Shown here piece by piece: positions 49,017 to 60,224 of a DNA stretch of 64,000 nucleotides (within the stretch, counting starts at the first letter, position 1; every line of letters starts with the position of its first letter). The translations under genes and the position numbers were made by a program. Source of the stretch: Boesenbergia rotunda (Eukaryota > Streptophyta > Magnoliopsida > Zingiberales > Zingiberaceae). The notes under the pieces were generated by a model. The model was given only the letters and a program-made list of their open reading frames with translations. It made no database searches and was not told where the DNA came from. Where the stretch lies: positions 1 through 64,000 of the forward strand of contig JAGFNQ010005637.1 in NCBI GenBank assembly GCA_024364735.1, given 5' to 3'.

Positions 49017-50828
49017 TGTTGATGCAGTCTGGTCCGATTGTTGTTTTGGTGTTGACAACGATTTAAGTTTGGTTGAGTAAGAATTGATGAAATCCTAGCG
49101 AGTGAAGCTAGGTGGAAAAATCCGGGTGAGTGAAGCCAGGTCCTAGCGAGTGAAGCTAGGTGAAGAAAATCCTGGTGAGTGAAGCCAGGTCCTAGCAAGT
49201 GAAGCTAGGTGGAAAAGTCCTGGTGAGTGAAGCCAGGTCCTAGCGAGTGAAGCTAGGTGAAGAAAATCCTGGTGAGTGAAGCCAGGTCCTAGCAAGTGAA
49301 GCTAGGTGGAAAAATCCGGGTGAGTGAAGCCGGGTCCCAGTGAGTGAAGCCGGGTGATTGAAACCCTGGTGAGTGAAGCCAGGTCCTAGTGAGTGAAGCT
49401 AGGTGATTGAAACCCTGGTGAGTGAAGCCAGGTCCTAGTGAGTGAAGCTAGGTGGAAAAAACCCGGTGAGTGAAGCTGGGTCCTGGTGAGTGAAGCCAGG
49501 TGATTGAAACCCCGGTGAGTGAAGCCGGGTGACTGAAACCCCGGTAGGTGAAGCCGGGTTGAGTTGAATTGGAGCCTGATCGGTCTGGAGATCGATTGGC
49601 ACGGACTCCATTTAGTGGATCGATCAGGTGATCGATCCAGGGAGCCTGATCGTTCTGGTGAACGATCAGACAGAGAGAACAGAAGGTTGACAACCTTCTG
49701 TTTAGCCAAAGGAGAAAACCTGATCGGTCATGGTGACCGATCAGGGTCCTCCTGGACCGATCAGGAGAGCCCCTGATCGGTCCAGGGATGTCCTGATCGG
49801 TCAACATGACCGATCAGGACAAGTCCCTGATCGGTCAGTGACCGATCAGGACAAGTCCCTAATCGGTCAGTGACCGATCAGGAACCTTTGGGCTGCCTGT
49901 GTTTAAAAACCAAGTTCTCTGATCGATCAGGGTGATCGATCAGAGAGGGACTGGATCGATCAGGAGATCACCTGATCGATCAGGGTCATCACTGATCGGT
50001 CTGGTGACCGATCAGTATCTGAACATTAATTCAAACGCGCTGTCAGAAGTTTCTGAACGCGACCATACACTGTTCCATTACCTGTGATGTGCCTTGCTGA
50101 GCCTATGTTGGAGTGTGTGCAGGTAACAGGGATGGTGTCAAGCACTCAAGGAAGGAGGAGCCTTCTCTAGAGTGGTTGTGTGGCCTTGTCAAAGTCTCAA
50201 CGGGCGATTGGAGCGGCTGGCGACTGACGGAGGCTCAGCTGAAGAGGACTTCAGTGGACTGGGTGCTCAGTGGAGTTGGTGGGTCAAGCATGGCTCAGTG
50301 ATATGGCTCAGTGATGCTGATGAGACTTGGCAGTGAGGAAGCACTTAAGAGGAAGCGGCTGAAGAGATCGAAAAGAAGACACAACAGATTAGAACAGAAT
50401 AGAAAGAAGCAAGTGTGTTGCTGTGTTTTGTTGCTGTGAGATCTCTTAGAGCTTACTCTTGAGTGTTCCTGTACATCTTTGAGTGAGTCCCTCTCGTATT
50501 CTCGTGTGCTTAACCTTGTATCATTCTGAGAAGCTTGTGGAGAGGTTTCTCCACCGAGAAGGAGACTCTGTTCTATCCGGGGCACCGGGGCTTGATCTGC
50601 CGACGATCAAGGGATCGCTCACCTCAAGAGCACGCCAAGGAGTAGGGGCAAGTTATCCCCGAACCTTGTACATCGAGGTGTTAGCGACTGGTTTGTTGTG
50701 TTTTATTTTTGTTTCTGTATTTGTATTTCTGCTTGTTTCCGCTGCCTAACCTTAACTGCAGAAGAAAAGTTTAAAAAGAGCCAAAGTTCCTTGTCTTGGC
50801 TATTCACACCCCCCTCTCTAGCCCAACA
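49017..50828 (+). repeat. 5' LTR of gag-only element 2
   Basis: Starts TGTTGATGCAGTC, ends CTCTCTAGCCCAACA. Positions 49090-49560 hold about twenty hairpin units (CCTAGC gagtgaa GCTAGG type); 49570-50020 hold GATCGGTC..GACCGATC palindromes; the rest resembles a leader region. Frames in the repeats are accidental. Confidence 0.95.
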
Positions 50829-50830
50829 AG

Positions 50831-50842
50831 TGGTATCAGAGC
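50831..50842 (+). promoter_or_regulatory. Primer-binding site (tRNA-Met)
   Basis: TGGTATCAGAGC two bases after the 5' LTR. Confidence 0.95.
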
Positions 50843-50889
50843 CTGGGGCTCTTCTTCACGGCGTAACATCCGAGAGCTAAACAACAAGG

Positions 50890-52173
50890 ATGGCTGGAAG
50901 AGAAGGTTACAGCACAAACAGACCACCCTTCTTCGACGGAGATGATTTCCCATACTGGAAATCAAAAATGGAATACTTCCTGAAGACAAGCATCCAAATG
51001 TGGTTTGCTGTCAGGGAAGGATTTTCCCCTCCAAAAGATGCTGAGGGAAAAGAGCTCGACTTCTCAAGGTGGTCGGCTGAGCAAATTCGAAAGGGGGAAG
51101 CTGATGCCAAGGCTGTGGTCACCCTGCAGTGTGGGATGACCAAGGAGCAGCTGATCAAAGTTGGCCCCTTTACCAGTGCTCAAAATCTCTGGAACAAACT
51201 GATAGAACTCCACGAAGGAACCAGGGATTCGAGAATAGCAGAAAAAGACCTCCTTCTCAGCCAACTCCAGAACCTCACAATGGATGAACATGAAACTGTG
51301 AGTATACTACATTGTCGTTTCAAAGAAATTCTCAATGGTCTCCACTCCATCAATGAGAAGGTAGAAAACCGAGACCTAGTAAGGTATATACTCAAATCTT
51401 TCCCTAGGAATGCCTTGTGGTCATCCATGGTGGATGCCTACAAGGTATCCAAGGATCTCTCAATTATTAAATTAGAAGATCTATTTTGTGAGATGGAACT
51501 ACATGAGATCTCTAACCAAAGCCCAAAGGAGAAAGGTGTGGTTTTTGTGGCAGGTGACAGAAGAAAGAAGGAGAAGAACAAGGAGAAGGTCCACTGCCAC
51601 GTGGCTCTAGTGGCACTAGATGAGCCAAACAAGGAGAGTGATAGCGAATCAAGCTCCTCAACCGCGCCTTCATCATCTTCGGATGATGAAGAGGTAATCT
51701 CTCCCGAATTAGATAAGTGTTATAGAACCATAGCATGCTTAACAAATTTGTTAAAGAAATCTAAGAAGAATGTGAAGGCTCTAAAATTAGAAATAGAACA
51801 ACTAAAGTCCTCTAAGGATGAGGATCTTAATGAATTGCATGCTAAGACTCTTGAGGATGAGAACATGAGTTTGAAGAGTGAAGTTGAAAATCTCAAGAAT
51901 ATTCTTGAGAAATTTTCAACTAGCTCAAAAACTTTAGATATGATTCTAAATTCTCAAAAAGCAGTTTATAACAAGGTTGGTTTGGGTTACCAACCTAAAG
52001 AATCAAGTGTTATGTCTTTAATGTCTAGAACCCATATCAGATCATCAAATGGCTCTAGGGTTCAAAAAGTCAAAAAGAAAATGACTAAGGCTTGGGTGCC
52101 AAAGTCATTTATTGATGATGCTTTAGGTTCCAAAATTTGGGTACCTAAAACCTCCATCTTTAGAATTGTATAA
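50890..52173 (+). CDS. Intact Copia Gag, 427 aa, without zinc knuckle
   Basis: Starts MAGREGYSTNRPPFFDGDDF, the usual Sirevirus/Copia Gag start. Residues ~15-200 form the Copia-type gag domain (FPYWKSKME, the LWNKLIELHEG region, LLLSQLQNL). Then come a basic stretch (RRKKEKNKEK), an acidic/Ser-rich run near 247-265, a long Leu/Lys/Glu heptad coiled coil near 285-365, and the tail AWVPKSF..IWVPK (from 401). A C-x2-C-x4-H-x4-C knuckle is absent; only HCHVAL stands near its expected place. Its partner at 12021-13318 has the same plan but is broken. Gag forms the cytoplasmic particle in which reverse transcription happens; enzymes must come from another element. Confidence 0.92.
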   Translation: MAGREGYSTNRPPFFDGDDFPYWKSKMEYFLKTSIQMWFAVREGFSPPKDAEGKELDFSRWSAEQIRKGEADAKAVVTLQCGMTKEQLIKVGPFTSAQNLWNKLIELHEGTRDSRIAEKDLLLSQLQNLTMDEHETVSILHCRFKEILNGLHSINEKVENRDLVRYILKSFPRNALWSSMVDAYKVSKDLSIIKLEDLFCEMELHEISNQSPKEKGVVFVAGDRRKKEKNKEKVHCHVALVALDEPNKESDSESSSSTAPSSSSDDEEVISPELDKCYRTIACLTNLLKKSKKNVKALKLEIEQLKSSKDEDLNELHAKTLEDENMSLKSEVENLKNILEKFSTSSKTLDMILNSQKAVYNKVGLGYQPKESSVMSLMSRTHIRSSNGSRVQKVKKKMTKAWVPKSFIDDALGSKIWVPKTSIFRIV

Positions 52174-53656
52174 GCATTGATTGAGGGGGAGCATCTATCA
52201 ACATGGGAGGTTGATATTTGGTCCTCCAAAACATATAGTCATTCCTAGTTAGGAATGTGCTTACCATTTCATCAAATTCACAAGGATAGCTTAGGTTGAC
52301 TCATAACTTACCCTTGTCATGAATTGCCTAGGATAATTGATGTTACTATTGCAATTTATGCCTTTCTTGCAATTCATGGTATATGAGATGTCTTATGTCA
52401 AGCCTAAGGATAATGAGCTTTAGAGCTATACAACATGAATGCATGCTAAAGAACAAAGGTTAACACAGAGTTTGTATTGATATGCCATGATTTCAATGCA
52501 TGGGTTAGTAACATGTTTCGAATGCACCATGATGATCATAATGTGATGAAAACATGTTATAGAGATTCTGATCAATTTGATACAAGCATGTTTTGAAAAT
52601 TTAGATCATACCTTGATACTAAGCATGTCTTGAAATTATGATCATAGTGACCATTGAAATCTTAAGGATATTTATATAACCTTGTAGTTTTGAAATTTAT
52701 GGAATCATGTTTAATCCCCAACATCTAGATAATCTCTCAAGGATGATATGAACCATGTTGCATGATATGAAAATATAAATTTTAATTCAAGGGAACCCTT
52801 AGAACAAATGAATCAAAACTACATGGGTAAGGGTTTAGGATGATTAAGAGTTGAAACGAATTCGTTTCTGAAACTGATCAGACAGTTTTCTGAAATCTGA
52901 TCGGTCCGCCGACCGATCAGGAACCATACTGATCGGTCCGGTGACCGATCAGATCGAAACTGATCAGAGGAATCAGACTATTCATTAGTCCGATCCCATT
53001 TCTTCAAGTTGTATCAGATTTATTGATCATTTTGATACAAACCCAACTGATCAGGGTTTGTTGAGTCATGACTCTTGTCCTTAATGTCGTGTTTCGGAAA
53101 TGTTTCTGAAATGACGAATATTAATAGAGTCTACTCTCCTATCTTGGAATGCAAATTGTTAATGCAGTCTGATCAGGAATGTATCTGGTTTCAGAAATTT
53201 TTTTTCTGAAATCTGATCGCTCCCCAGATTAACAAAATATTTCTGTATCAAATAATCAGAATTATATATCAGATACAGAAGCATTCCTTACTTATGAAAC
53301 ATACACATATGTGACCATGATATAGTTCGGTGTATGTTTTCAACCACTGTTATTGTCGTATGATGCATATACATTGTTGCCATGATACATTTATGGTATA
53401 TGCCTCTCATATGCAAAACTTCTATCTTTGATTATTTCGGATTTTGGGAAGAGACCCTAGGTTGAGGGGGAGTTATGATTAAACTTAATAACCATACCCT
53501 TTTCGGTGTTTGACAAAGGGGGAGAGAATGGTTGATTAAGTTTAGGGTTTGTTATTGTAGGGGGAGGACTTTGATTCCCTTATGATAATTTAATTGACTC
53601 TGATTAATGAATACCTAAACTTAAATCGGGTTGTCAAACAACAAAAAGGGGGAGAT
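52174..53656 (+). other. Non-coding interior with five polypurine tracts
   Basis: GAGGGGGAG at about 52182 and 53465, AAAGGGGGAGAG at about 53516, TAGGGGGAGG at about 53560 and AAAAAGGGGGAGA at 53643-53655 next to the 3' LTR. No pol gene. GATCGGTC palindromes at 52900-52950. Confidence 0.9.
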
Positions 53657-55470
53657 TGTTGATGCAGTCTGGTCCGATTGTTGTTTTGGTGTTGACAACG
53701 ATTTAAGTTTGGTTGAGTAAGAATTGATGAAATCCTAGCGAGTGAAGCTAGGTGGAAAAATCCGGGTGAGTGAAGCCAGGTCCTAGCGAGTGAAGCTAGG
53801 TGAAGAAAATCCTGGTGAGTGAAGCCAGGTCCTAGCAAGTGAAGCTAGGTGGAAAAGTCCTGGTGAGTGAAGCCAGGTCCTAGCGAGTGAAGCTAGGTGA
53901 AGAAAATCCTGGTGAGTGAAGCCAGGTCCTAGCAAGTGAAGCTAGGTGGAAAAATCCGGGTGAGTGAAGCCGGGTCCCAGTGAGTGAAGCCGGGTGATTG
54001 AAACCCTGGTGAGTGAAGCCAGGTCCTAGTGAGTGAAGCTAGGTGATTGAAACCCTGGTGAGTGAAGCCAGGTCCTAGTGAGTGAAGCTAGGTGGAAAAA
54101 ACCCGGTGAGTGAAGCTGGGTCCTGGTGAGTGAAGCCAGGTGATTGAAACCCCGGTGAGTGAAGCCGGGTGACTGAAACCCCGGTAGGTGAAGCCGGGTT
54201 GAGTTGAATTGGAGCCTGATCGGTCTGGAGATCGATTGGCACGGACTCCATTTAGTGGATCGATCAGGTGATCGATCCAGGGAGCCTGATCGTTCTGGTG
54301 AACGATCAGACAGAGAGAACAGAAGGTTGACAACCTTCTGTTTAGCCAAAGGAGAAAACCTGATCGGTCATGGTGACCGATCAGGGTCCTCCTGGACCGA
54401 TCAGGAGAGCCCCTGATCGGTCCAGGGATGTCCTGATCGGTCAACATGACCGATCAGGACAAGTCCCTGATCGGTCAGTGACCGATCAGGACAAGTCCCT
54501 AATCGGTCAGTGACCGATCAGGAACCTTTGGGCTGCCTGTGTTTAAAAACCAAGTTCTCTGATCGATCAGGGTGATCGATCAGAGAGGGACTGGATCGAT
54601 CAGGAGATCACCTGATCGATCAGGGTCATCACTGATCGGTCTGGTGACCGATCAGTATCTGAACATTAATTCAAACGCGCTGTCAGAAGTTTCTGAACGC
54701 GACCATACACTGTTCCATTACCTGTGATGTGCCTTGCTGAGCCTATGTTGGAGTGTGTGCAGGTAACAGGGATGGTGTCAAGCACTCAAGGAAGGAGGAG
54801 CCTTCTCTAGAGTGGTTGTGTGGCCTTGTCAAAGTCTCAACGGGCGATTGGAGCGGCTGGCGACTGACGGAGGCTCAGCTGAAGAGGACTTCAGTGGACT
54901 GGGTGCTCAGTGGAGTTGGTGGGTCAAGCATGGCTCAGTGATATGGCTCAGTGATGCTGATGAGACTTGGCAGTGAGGAAGCACTTAAGAGGAAGCGGCT
55001 GAAGAGATCGAAAAGGAGACACAACAGATTAGAACAGAATAGAAAGAAGCAAGTGTGTTGCTGTGTTTTTTGTTGCTGTGAGATCTCTTAGAGCTTACTC
55101 TTGAGTGTTCCTGTACATCTTTGAGTGAGTCCCTCTCGTATTCTCGTGTGCTTAACCTTGTATCATTCTGAGAAGCTTGTGGAGAGGTTTCTCCACCGAG
55201 AAGGAGACTCTGTTCTATCCGGGGCACCGGGGCTTGATCTGCCGACGATCAAGGGATCGCTCACCTCAAGAGCACGCCAAGGAGTAGGGGCAAGTTATCC
55301 CCGAACCTTGTACATCGAGGTGTTAGCGACTGGTTTGTTGTGTTTTATTTTTGTTTCTGTATTTGTATTTCTGCTTGTTTCCGCTGCCTAACCTTAACTG
55401 CAGAAGAAAAGTTTAAAAAGAGCCAAAGTTCCTTGTCTTGGCTATTCACACCCCCCTCTCTAGCCCAACA
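53657..55470 (+). repeat. 3' LTR of gag-only element 2
   Basis: Almost identical to the 5' LTR; two extra T in the run near 55065. Confidence 0.95.
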
Positions 55471-56880
55471 CATAGGACACCTTGAGGAAGATAATTAGGA
55501 ATACCTAGCCACTCTTCAAGAATCAAGCTCAGACACAGAAGATTTTAAGAATCGATTTTCATACCATCAGAGCAACAACAAATCGGAAGCTGGTGGGGAA
55601 CCAACAATTCTGACCAAAAACAAAGTAGCAACTTGGGATACCTTGGGAGAACCTAGTGGTAAATTTGATTATTATGTCGACTATTCTATCCCAGAAATTG
55701 AAGACATCCCAATTATACCAACGGGATGGGACGATGAAGATAGCAAATCTATGGAGGAACTTCTCTACCCTCATATCTATAAAGAAACTCAAGAGATCGT
55801 TGCGGCAGGATAGGAATTGTAATATACTCAATTAGCACAATTATCAGAGCAGGTGTACTCATCATCTGTAATATCCACCTACAGACCGCCCACGGACACT
55901 ACAATGGATCAAGCTGGTTATCCACCTGCACCTACAAGAGTAGAAGAACCAGGTTCGAGCAGACCTGCTTATGAAGGTTATCAAGGAAAGCAAAAAATTC
56001 AAAGGAAAGGATCATTCTGAATGGTGGAATTTACCCTCAGCCTTCCAGCAGACAGGGGCTATTTTTGTGATTCCCTCCCAGCTTGGAAGATTTGATGAAG
56101 TTTTCATGAGATGGGAATCAATTACTAAGAATCTAGTCTCTCTTCAAGGTTTTATTGATCCCACTAGCAAGGTGGAATTTATAGAAAATCTATTAGAAGC
56201 AGAAAAGTTGACCTAGAACCAATGGAGAATGTCTTTCCTTAATGAATATCAAGAACTCCTAAACAATGCAGATGGATCAGGAAGAACTTAGAACATCCTC
56301 TTCCAAATAAGAACCATATTCATGCATGAAGACCCCTATCGGGGATCCACATATGTTCAAGATGAAGCTTACAGGGATCTTGAAAGGCTATCCTGCAAAA
56401 ACCTGAAAGACATAATCTCATTCCTGAATGAATATATGAAGCTGACTTCAAAAACTGAAAGATTATTCACCAGTCCGGAATTATCTGAGAAATTTTGGTC
56501 AAAAATGCTAGGAGATCTAGGAAAAAGGATTAAGGAAGCATTTGAAAAGAAGTACCAAGGGAATACCATTGGGGTCTTCCCAAGGATATTGTTCTCCTAC
56601 AAATACCTCGAAAATGAATGCAAGGATGTAGCTTTCAAAAGGGCACTAAAAGATTTGTCATTTTGCAGTAACATTCCTATCCCGGGATACTACAACAAGC
56701 CCGAAAAGAGATTTGGTATAAGGAGATCAAAGACATATAGAGGTAAACCTCACCCATCTCATGCTAGAATAGAAAAAGAAGCACTTATTAAGAAATAAGA
56801 AATGCAAATGCTTTCTGTGTGGAGAAGAAGGCCATTTTGCCCGTGATTGCCCAAATGAAAAAAGGAATGTCAAGAGGATA
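55471..56880 (+). pseudogene. Badnavirus coat-protein region with CCHC knuckle
   Basis: The polyprotein resumes right of the nested element. An acidic linker (55490-55810) leads into the capsid region: WWNLPSAFQQTGAIFVIP (about 56020), then the open frame 56322-56798 with AYRDLERLSCKNLKDII and RILFSYKYLENECKD. A frameshift near 56790 precedes the knuckle CFLCGEEGHFARDC at 56809-56850. At least four stops or shifts break the reading. Coat proteins of this family package the genome, and the knuckle binds RNA. Confidence 0.85.
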
Positions 56881-56883
56881 GCA

Positions 56884-57597
56884 ATGTTTGAGCAGTTGAA
56901 CCTACAAGAAGACTGTGAAATAGTCTCAGTAAGAGAAGGTGAAGATCCTAGTGATGCCATATACAGTATATCTGAAGGAGAAGATGATAATGAATTCCTA
57001 CACCATGATCTCAAGACTTTGGTACTACATGAAAAAATTTTTATGCTCAAAGAAGATGGAATATCATGGTGGATTGGTCCCGATCAAGGGTATAGAGCCA
57101 AAGTTCAAGTTTCTCACCACCAATATGAATGCAAGCATGTATGGGAGATAAACAAAGAAGTCCCAACTGAAAATGACAGCTGTCAGTGCTGTAAAAATGC
57201 TACTCAACGTCGACATAGAAGGCATTGCCCGTTATGCAAGATAACAGTATGCGGAATGCGCAGTATCTATTACTTCAACAAGAAAACACTAGTCCTACAA
57301 ACCAGCCCAATAAGGTATGATTCTCAAGATTTGTTAAAAGAACAGCAAGACTATATTTCTTATTGCAAAGTAGAAATTAGGAGGCTTAAACTGGAAATAG
57401 AAGCACAACAAGCTGAGAAAGAGGAAGCTCAACATATTAAAACTCAAGCAATTAAAATTGCAGAAGAAAATAAAGAATTAAATCATGTAGTTGATTCTTG
57501 GAAGGCTAAATACCATGAACTAGAGCTTGAAGCAATGGACCTTGACCGTATGACAATGGAAAAAGAAAATCTCAGAAAGGAAATTAAAGACCTATAG
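56884..57597 (+). pseudogene. Polyprotein part with second Cys-rich motif and coiled coil
   Basis: Open for 237 codons. Residues 75-125 carry a Cys/His-rich motif (CQCC, CPLC, and flanking CKH and VCG), the second Cys box typical of badnaviruses, absent from most other Caulimoviridae. Residues 150-237 are a Glu/Lys/Leu-rich coiled coil that ends at TAG 57595-57597, just before the protease. In a working virus this would continue into the next domain, so the stop is taken as a lesion. Confidence 0.7.
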
Positions 57598-57631
57598 GTG
57601 CAAAGTAGAAAGGAGAAATAACAGGAAGTAA

Positions 57632-58153
57632 ATGTATTTCTTCTTGAAGAAACACAAAAAATTCTCAGTTGAAGCAAACACCACTCCTAGGAAGGCCAGA
57701 AATATGCTATTTAACCTAAAGGTGGCGTTTGAAATATTGAATGTTCCCCCATTTTCAGTGAATACTATCTTAGATACAGAAGCCACCACATGCTGTGTTG
57801 ATCAAGGGTCAATTCCAAAGGAAGCTATGGAAGAAAACCCCTTTTTAGTCTATTTCAGTGGAATTTCTTCTAAAACCACCGCAAACAAAAAGCTAAAAGG
57901 AGGAAGGATGATTATAGGGGAAAATAACTTCAGGATCCCCTATACATATTCATTTCCTATGAAGCTTGGAGAAAACATCCAAATGATAATTGGGTATAAC
58001 TTTATCAGAGCCATGCAAGGAGGAGTCCGTATTGAAGGCAATACGGTAACTTTCTATAAAAATCCGACAACCATAAATACTCTTCCATTTGTCCCTGCAG
58101 CTACAACAATTGAGGAGTTGGATCTTGCAGAAGACGACTACATACAAATCTAA
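57632..58153 (+). pseudogene. Badnavirus aspartic protease, active site altered
   Basis: A 173-codon open stretch with the pepsin-type retroviral protease fold: hydrophobic strand then ILDTEATTCCVD, where the family has D-T/S-G-A; the Gly is replaced by Glu (57773-57784). Later strands FPMKLGENIQMIIGYNFIR follow the family order. The change of the invariant Gly would be expected to destroy activity. Such proteases cut the polyprotein into MP, CP and RT. Confidence 0.8.
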
Positions 58154-59939
58154 GAAAGTGTCCATTATTCACTTGGAACGACTTCACAAAAGTTCCAAGA
58201 AAAATTTAAGAAATTGGAAGAACGGGGCTTTATAGGCGAAGACCCTATGAAGCATTGGTCTAAAAATCATGTGGTATACCATCTGGAAATAAAGAATCCT
58301 AATTTCATCATAGAAGATCGCCCCTTGAAGCACCTTAAGCCAAAAGACAGAGAAACTTTCTCAAAACATGTCTAAGCACTACTAAGCATTGGAGTCATTA
58401 GAGCAAGCAAAAGTCGCCATTGAACGACGACCATCATAGTAAACTTTGGGACAAGCATAGATCCAAAAACGGGGCAAGAAGTAAAAGACAGAGAACGAAT
58501 GATATTCAACTACAAACGCCTCAATGCCATTACTGAGAAAGATCAATACAACTTACCAGGGATTAATACAATCTTAAGAAAGGTAAGTACCAACAAAATT
58601 TATTCTAAGTTTGATCTCAAATCTGATTTTCATCATGTTGCCATGCACCCAGAGTCCATAGAATGTACTGCCTTTTGGTTTGAAAAATGCACCCGCCATA
58701 TTTTAGCAAAAAATGGACGCTTGCTTCAAAGGAACCGAGCAATTCATAGCCATTTACATTGATGATATTTTGGTTTTCTCAAATTCTGAGGAAGAACATG
58801 AAAAGCATTTAAGGATCATGTTGAATATTTTCCAAAAGCGTGGGCTTGTTCTTAGTCCAACAAAGAGAAAGATTGCAGTCTCTGAAATCAAATTCTTGGG
58901 AGCAGTTCTCGGAAACCAAAGACTTAAGCTTCAACCTCATATAATCAAAAGGATAGCAGAATTCAAAGAATCGGATTTAATGACAAAAAGAGGTCTCAGA
59001 TCTTGGCTAGGCATATTAAATTACGCCAGAAATCATATCCCTAATTTGGGAAGGTTGCTCAACCCTCTGTATGCCAAGTCCAGTGCTACAGGGGGAAAAA
59101 GGATGAACCAACAAGACTTGGATCTAGTTAAAAACATTAAAGACAAGGTACAACAACTTCCTGACCTTGAGGTACCCCCTGAACAATGCTTCATAATACT
59201 TGAAGTTGATGGGTGTATGAGCGGTTGGGGAGACATCTGTAAATGGAAACTCAAAAAGGGAGATCTCAAATCAACGGAAAAGGTATATGCATATGCAAGT
59301 GGAAAATTCTGCCCTATAAAATCAACAATAGATGCTGAGCTTCATGCCGTGATGAAGACGATGGAAGCCCTTAAAATCTATTACTTAGATAAAAAGGAGC
59401 TGATAATCAGAACAGATTGCCAGGCCATTATCAATTTCTTTGATAAAACAATACAGCATAAACCATCAAGGGTTCGATGAATTGCATTCACCGACTACAT
59501 TACGGGAAGTGGAGTCCATGTCACCTTCGAGCACATAGAAGGAAAGGGTAACATACTTGCTGACTCCCTCTCTAGACTAATCAATGCTCTTCTAATTTCA
59601 GCATGGAGTGACGACAAGATGGAACACTTACAACTAATAGCAGACTCAACGAAGGAAATACAGAATCAACCCAACAAGCACAGGGAAGCCCAGCTGGTTC
59701 AGATAGTCCAGACTATAACGGATTGGTGGCCCAATATTACAGAAAAATCCAATTCATGGACCAACAAATCTGCACCGGAACCACCCTTGACTCATTCAAC
59801 TAGCTTACCAGTGAACTACGCCAAATCCAGGAAGAAGCAACTAAGCAAGCCCTTAGAGCCCTTCAATAGTACAAATCAATTCATGGGCTCAAACTTCTGG
59901 AATACAAAAGAACAAGTACTAGGTACAACTGGTAAATGA
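58154..59939 (+). pseudogene. Badnavirus reverse transcriptase and RNase H
   Basis: RT starts with frame-broken sequence to 58500; RMIFNYKRLNAIT and YSKFDLKSDFHHVAMHP are seen at 58497-58655. A deletion with frame change near 58680-58700 removes part of the palm, a stop follows near 58702, and the catalytic box YIDD is intact at 58755-58766. RNase H follows with LEVDGC (near 59204), STIDAELHAV (59325) and IIRTDCQAI (59405). The same frame crosses a TGA at 59478-59480 into GNILADSLSRL (59550) and stops at 59937-59939. No integrase follows. Confidence 0.9.
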
Positions 59940-60224
59940 CTGGTTGCCAGTTGTCCAGCAACAAGATGACCAACTGGAAACGACCCTACGACTCACCGAC
60001 GATATCACCAAAAGATCCCCGACTTTCATCCTTTGAAGGGGAACGTGATGGACCCTATCCAACTATCAAGCTACTTTAGAGCTGTAAAGTATGTAATAAT
60101 TGTACTAGGGAATCTATAAAGGTTAGCTACAACACACTAAGTAGAATGGATTGAGCCTCGAGGAGCCGTCCAAACTACTTTAGAGTTGTAAAGTGTGTAA
60201 TAATTGTACTTGGGAATCTGTAAA
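59940..60224 (+). other. Badnavirus 3' intergenic region
   Basis: Non-coding. The phrase 'actactttagagttgtaaag.gtgtaataattgtact' occurs twice (about 60067 and 60173), a ~107-bp spaced direct repeat ahead of the promoter, possibly an enhancer duplication. Confidence 0.6.

Larger units (their letters stand above)
49017..55470 (+). mobile_element. Gag-only Sirevirus-like Copia element 2 (young), TSD CATAG
   Basis: A 6454-bp element with LTRs 49017-50828 and 53657-55470 and target duplication CATAG (49012-49016 and 55471-55475). By eye the LTRs differ by one substitution (50376 A, 55016 G) and one 2-bp length change in a T run, so insertion is very recent. Inside are a perfect tRNA-Met primer site, one intact gag and five GGGGGAG tracts, but no pol. 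The plan matches element 1 at 9801-17410. It sits in the endogenous badnavirus. Confidence 0.95.

Noticed and set aside
49386..49807. 107- and 119-codon minus-strand frames, repeated at 54026-54447
   Set aside because: They run through LTR hairpin repeats (His/Ser/Pro-rich periodic translation) and are identical in both LTRs because the LTRs are identical.
59619..59939. Separate small viral gene after RNase H
   Set aside because: It is in the same frame as the RNase H part, separated only by a TGA at 59478-59480, and continues the LADSLSRL end; it is the polyprotein tail.
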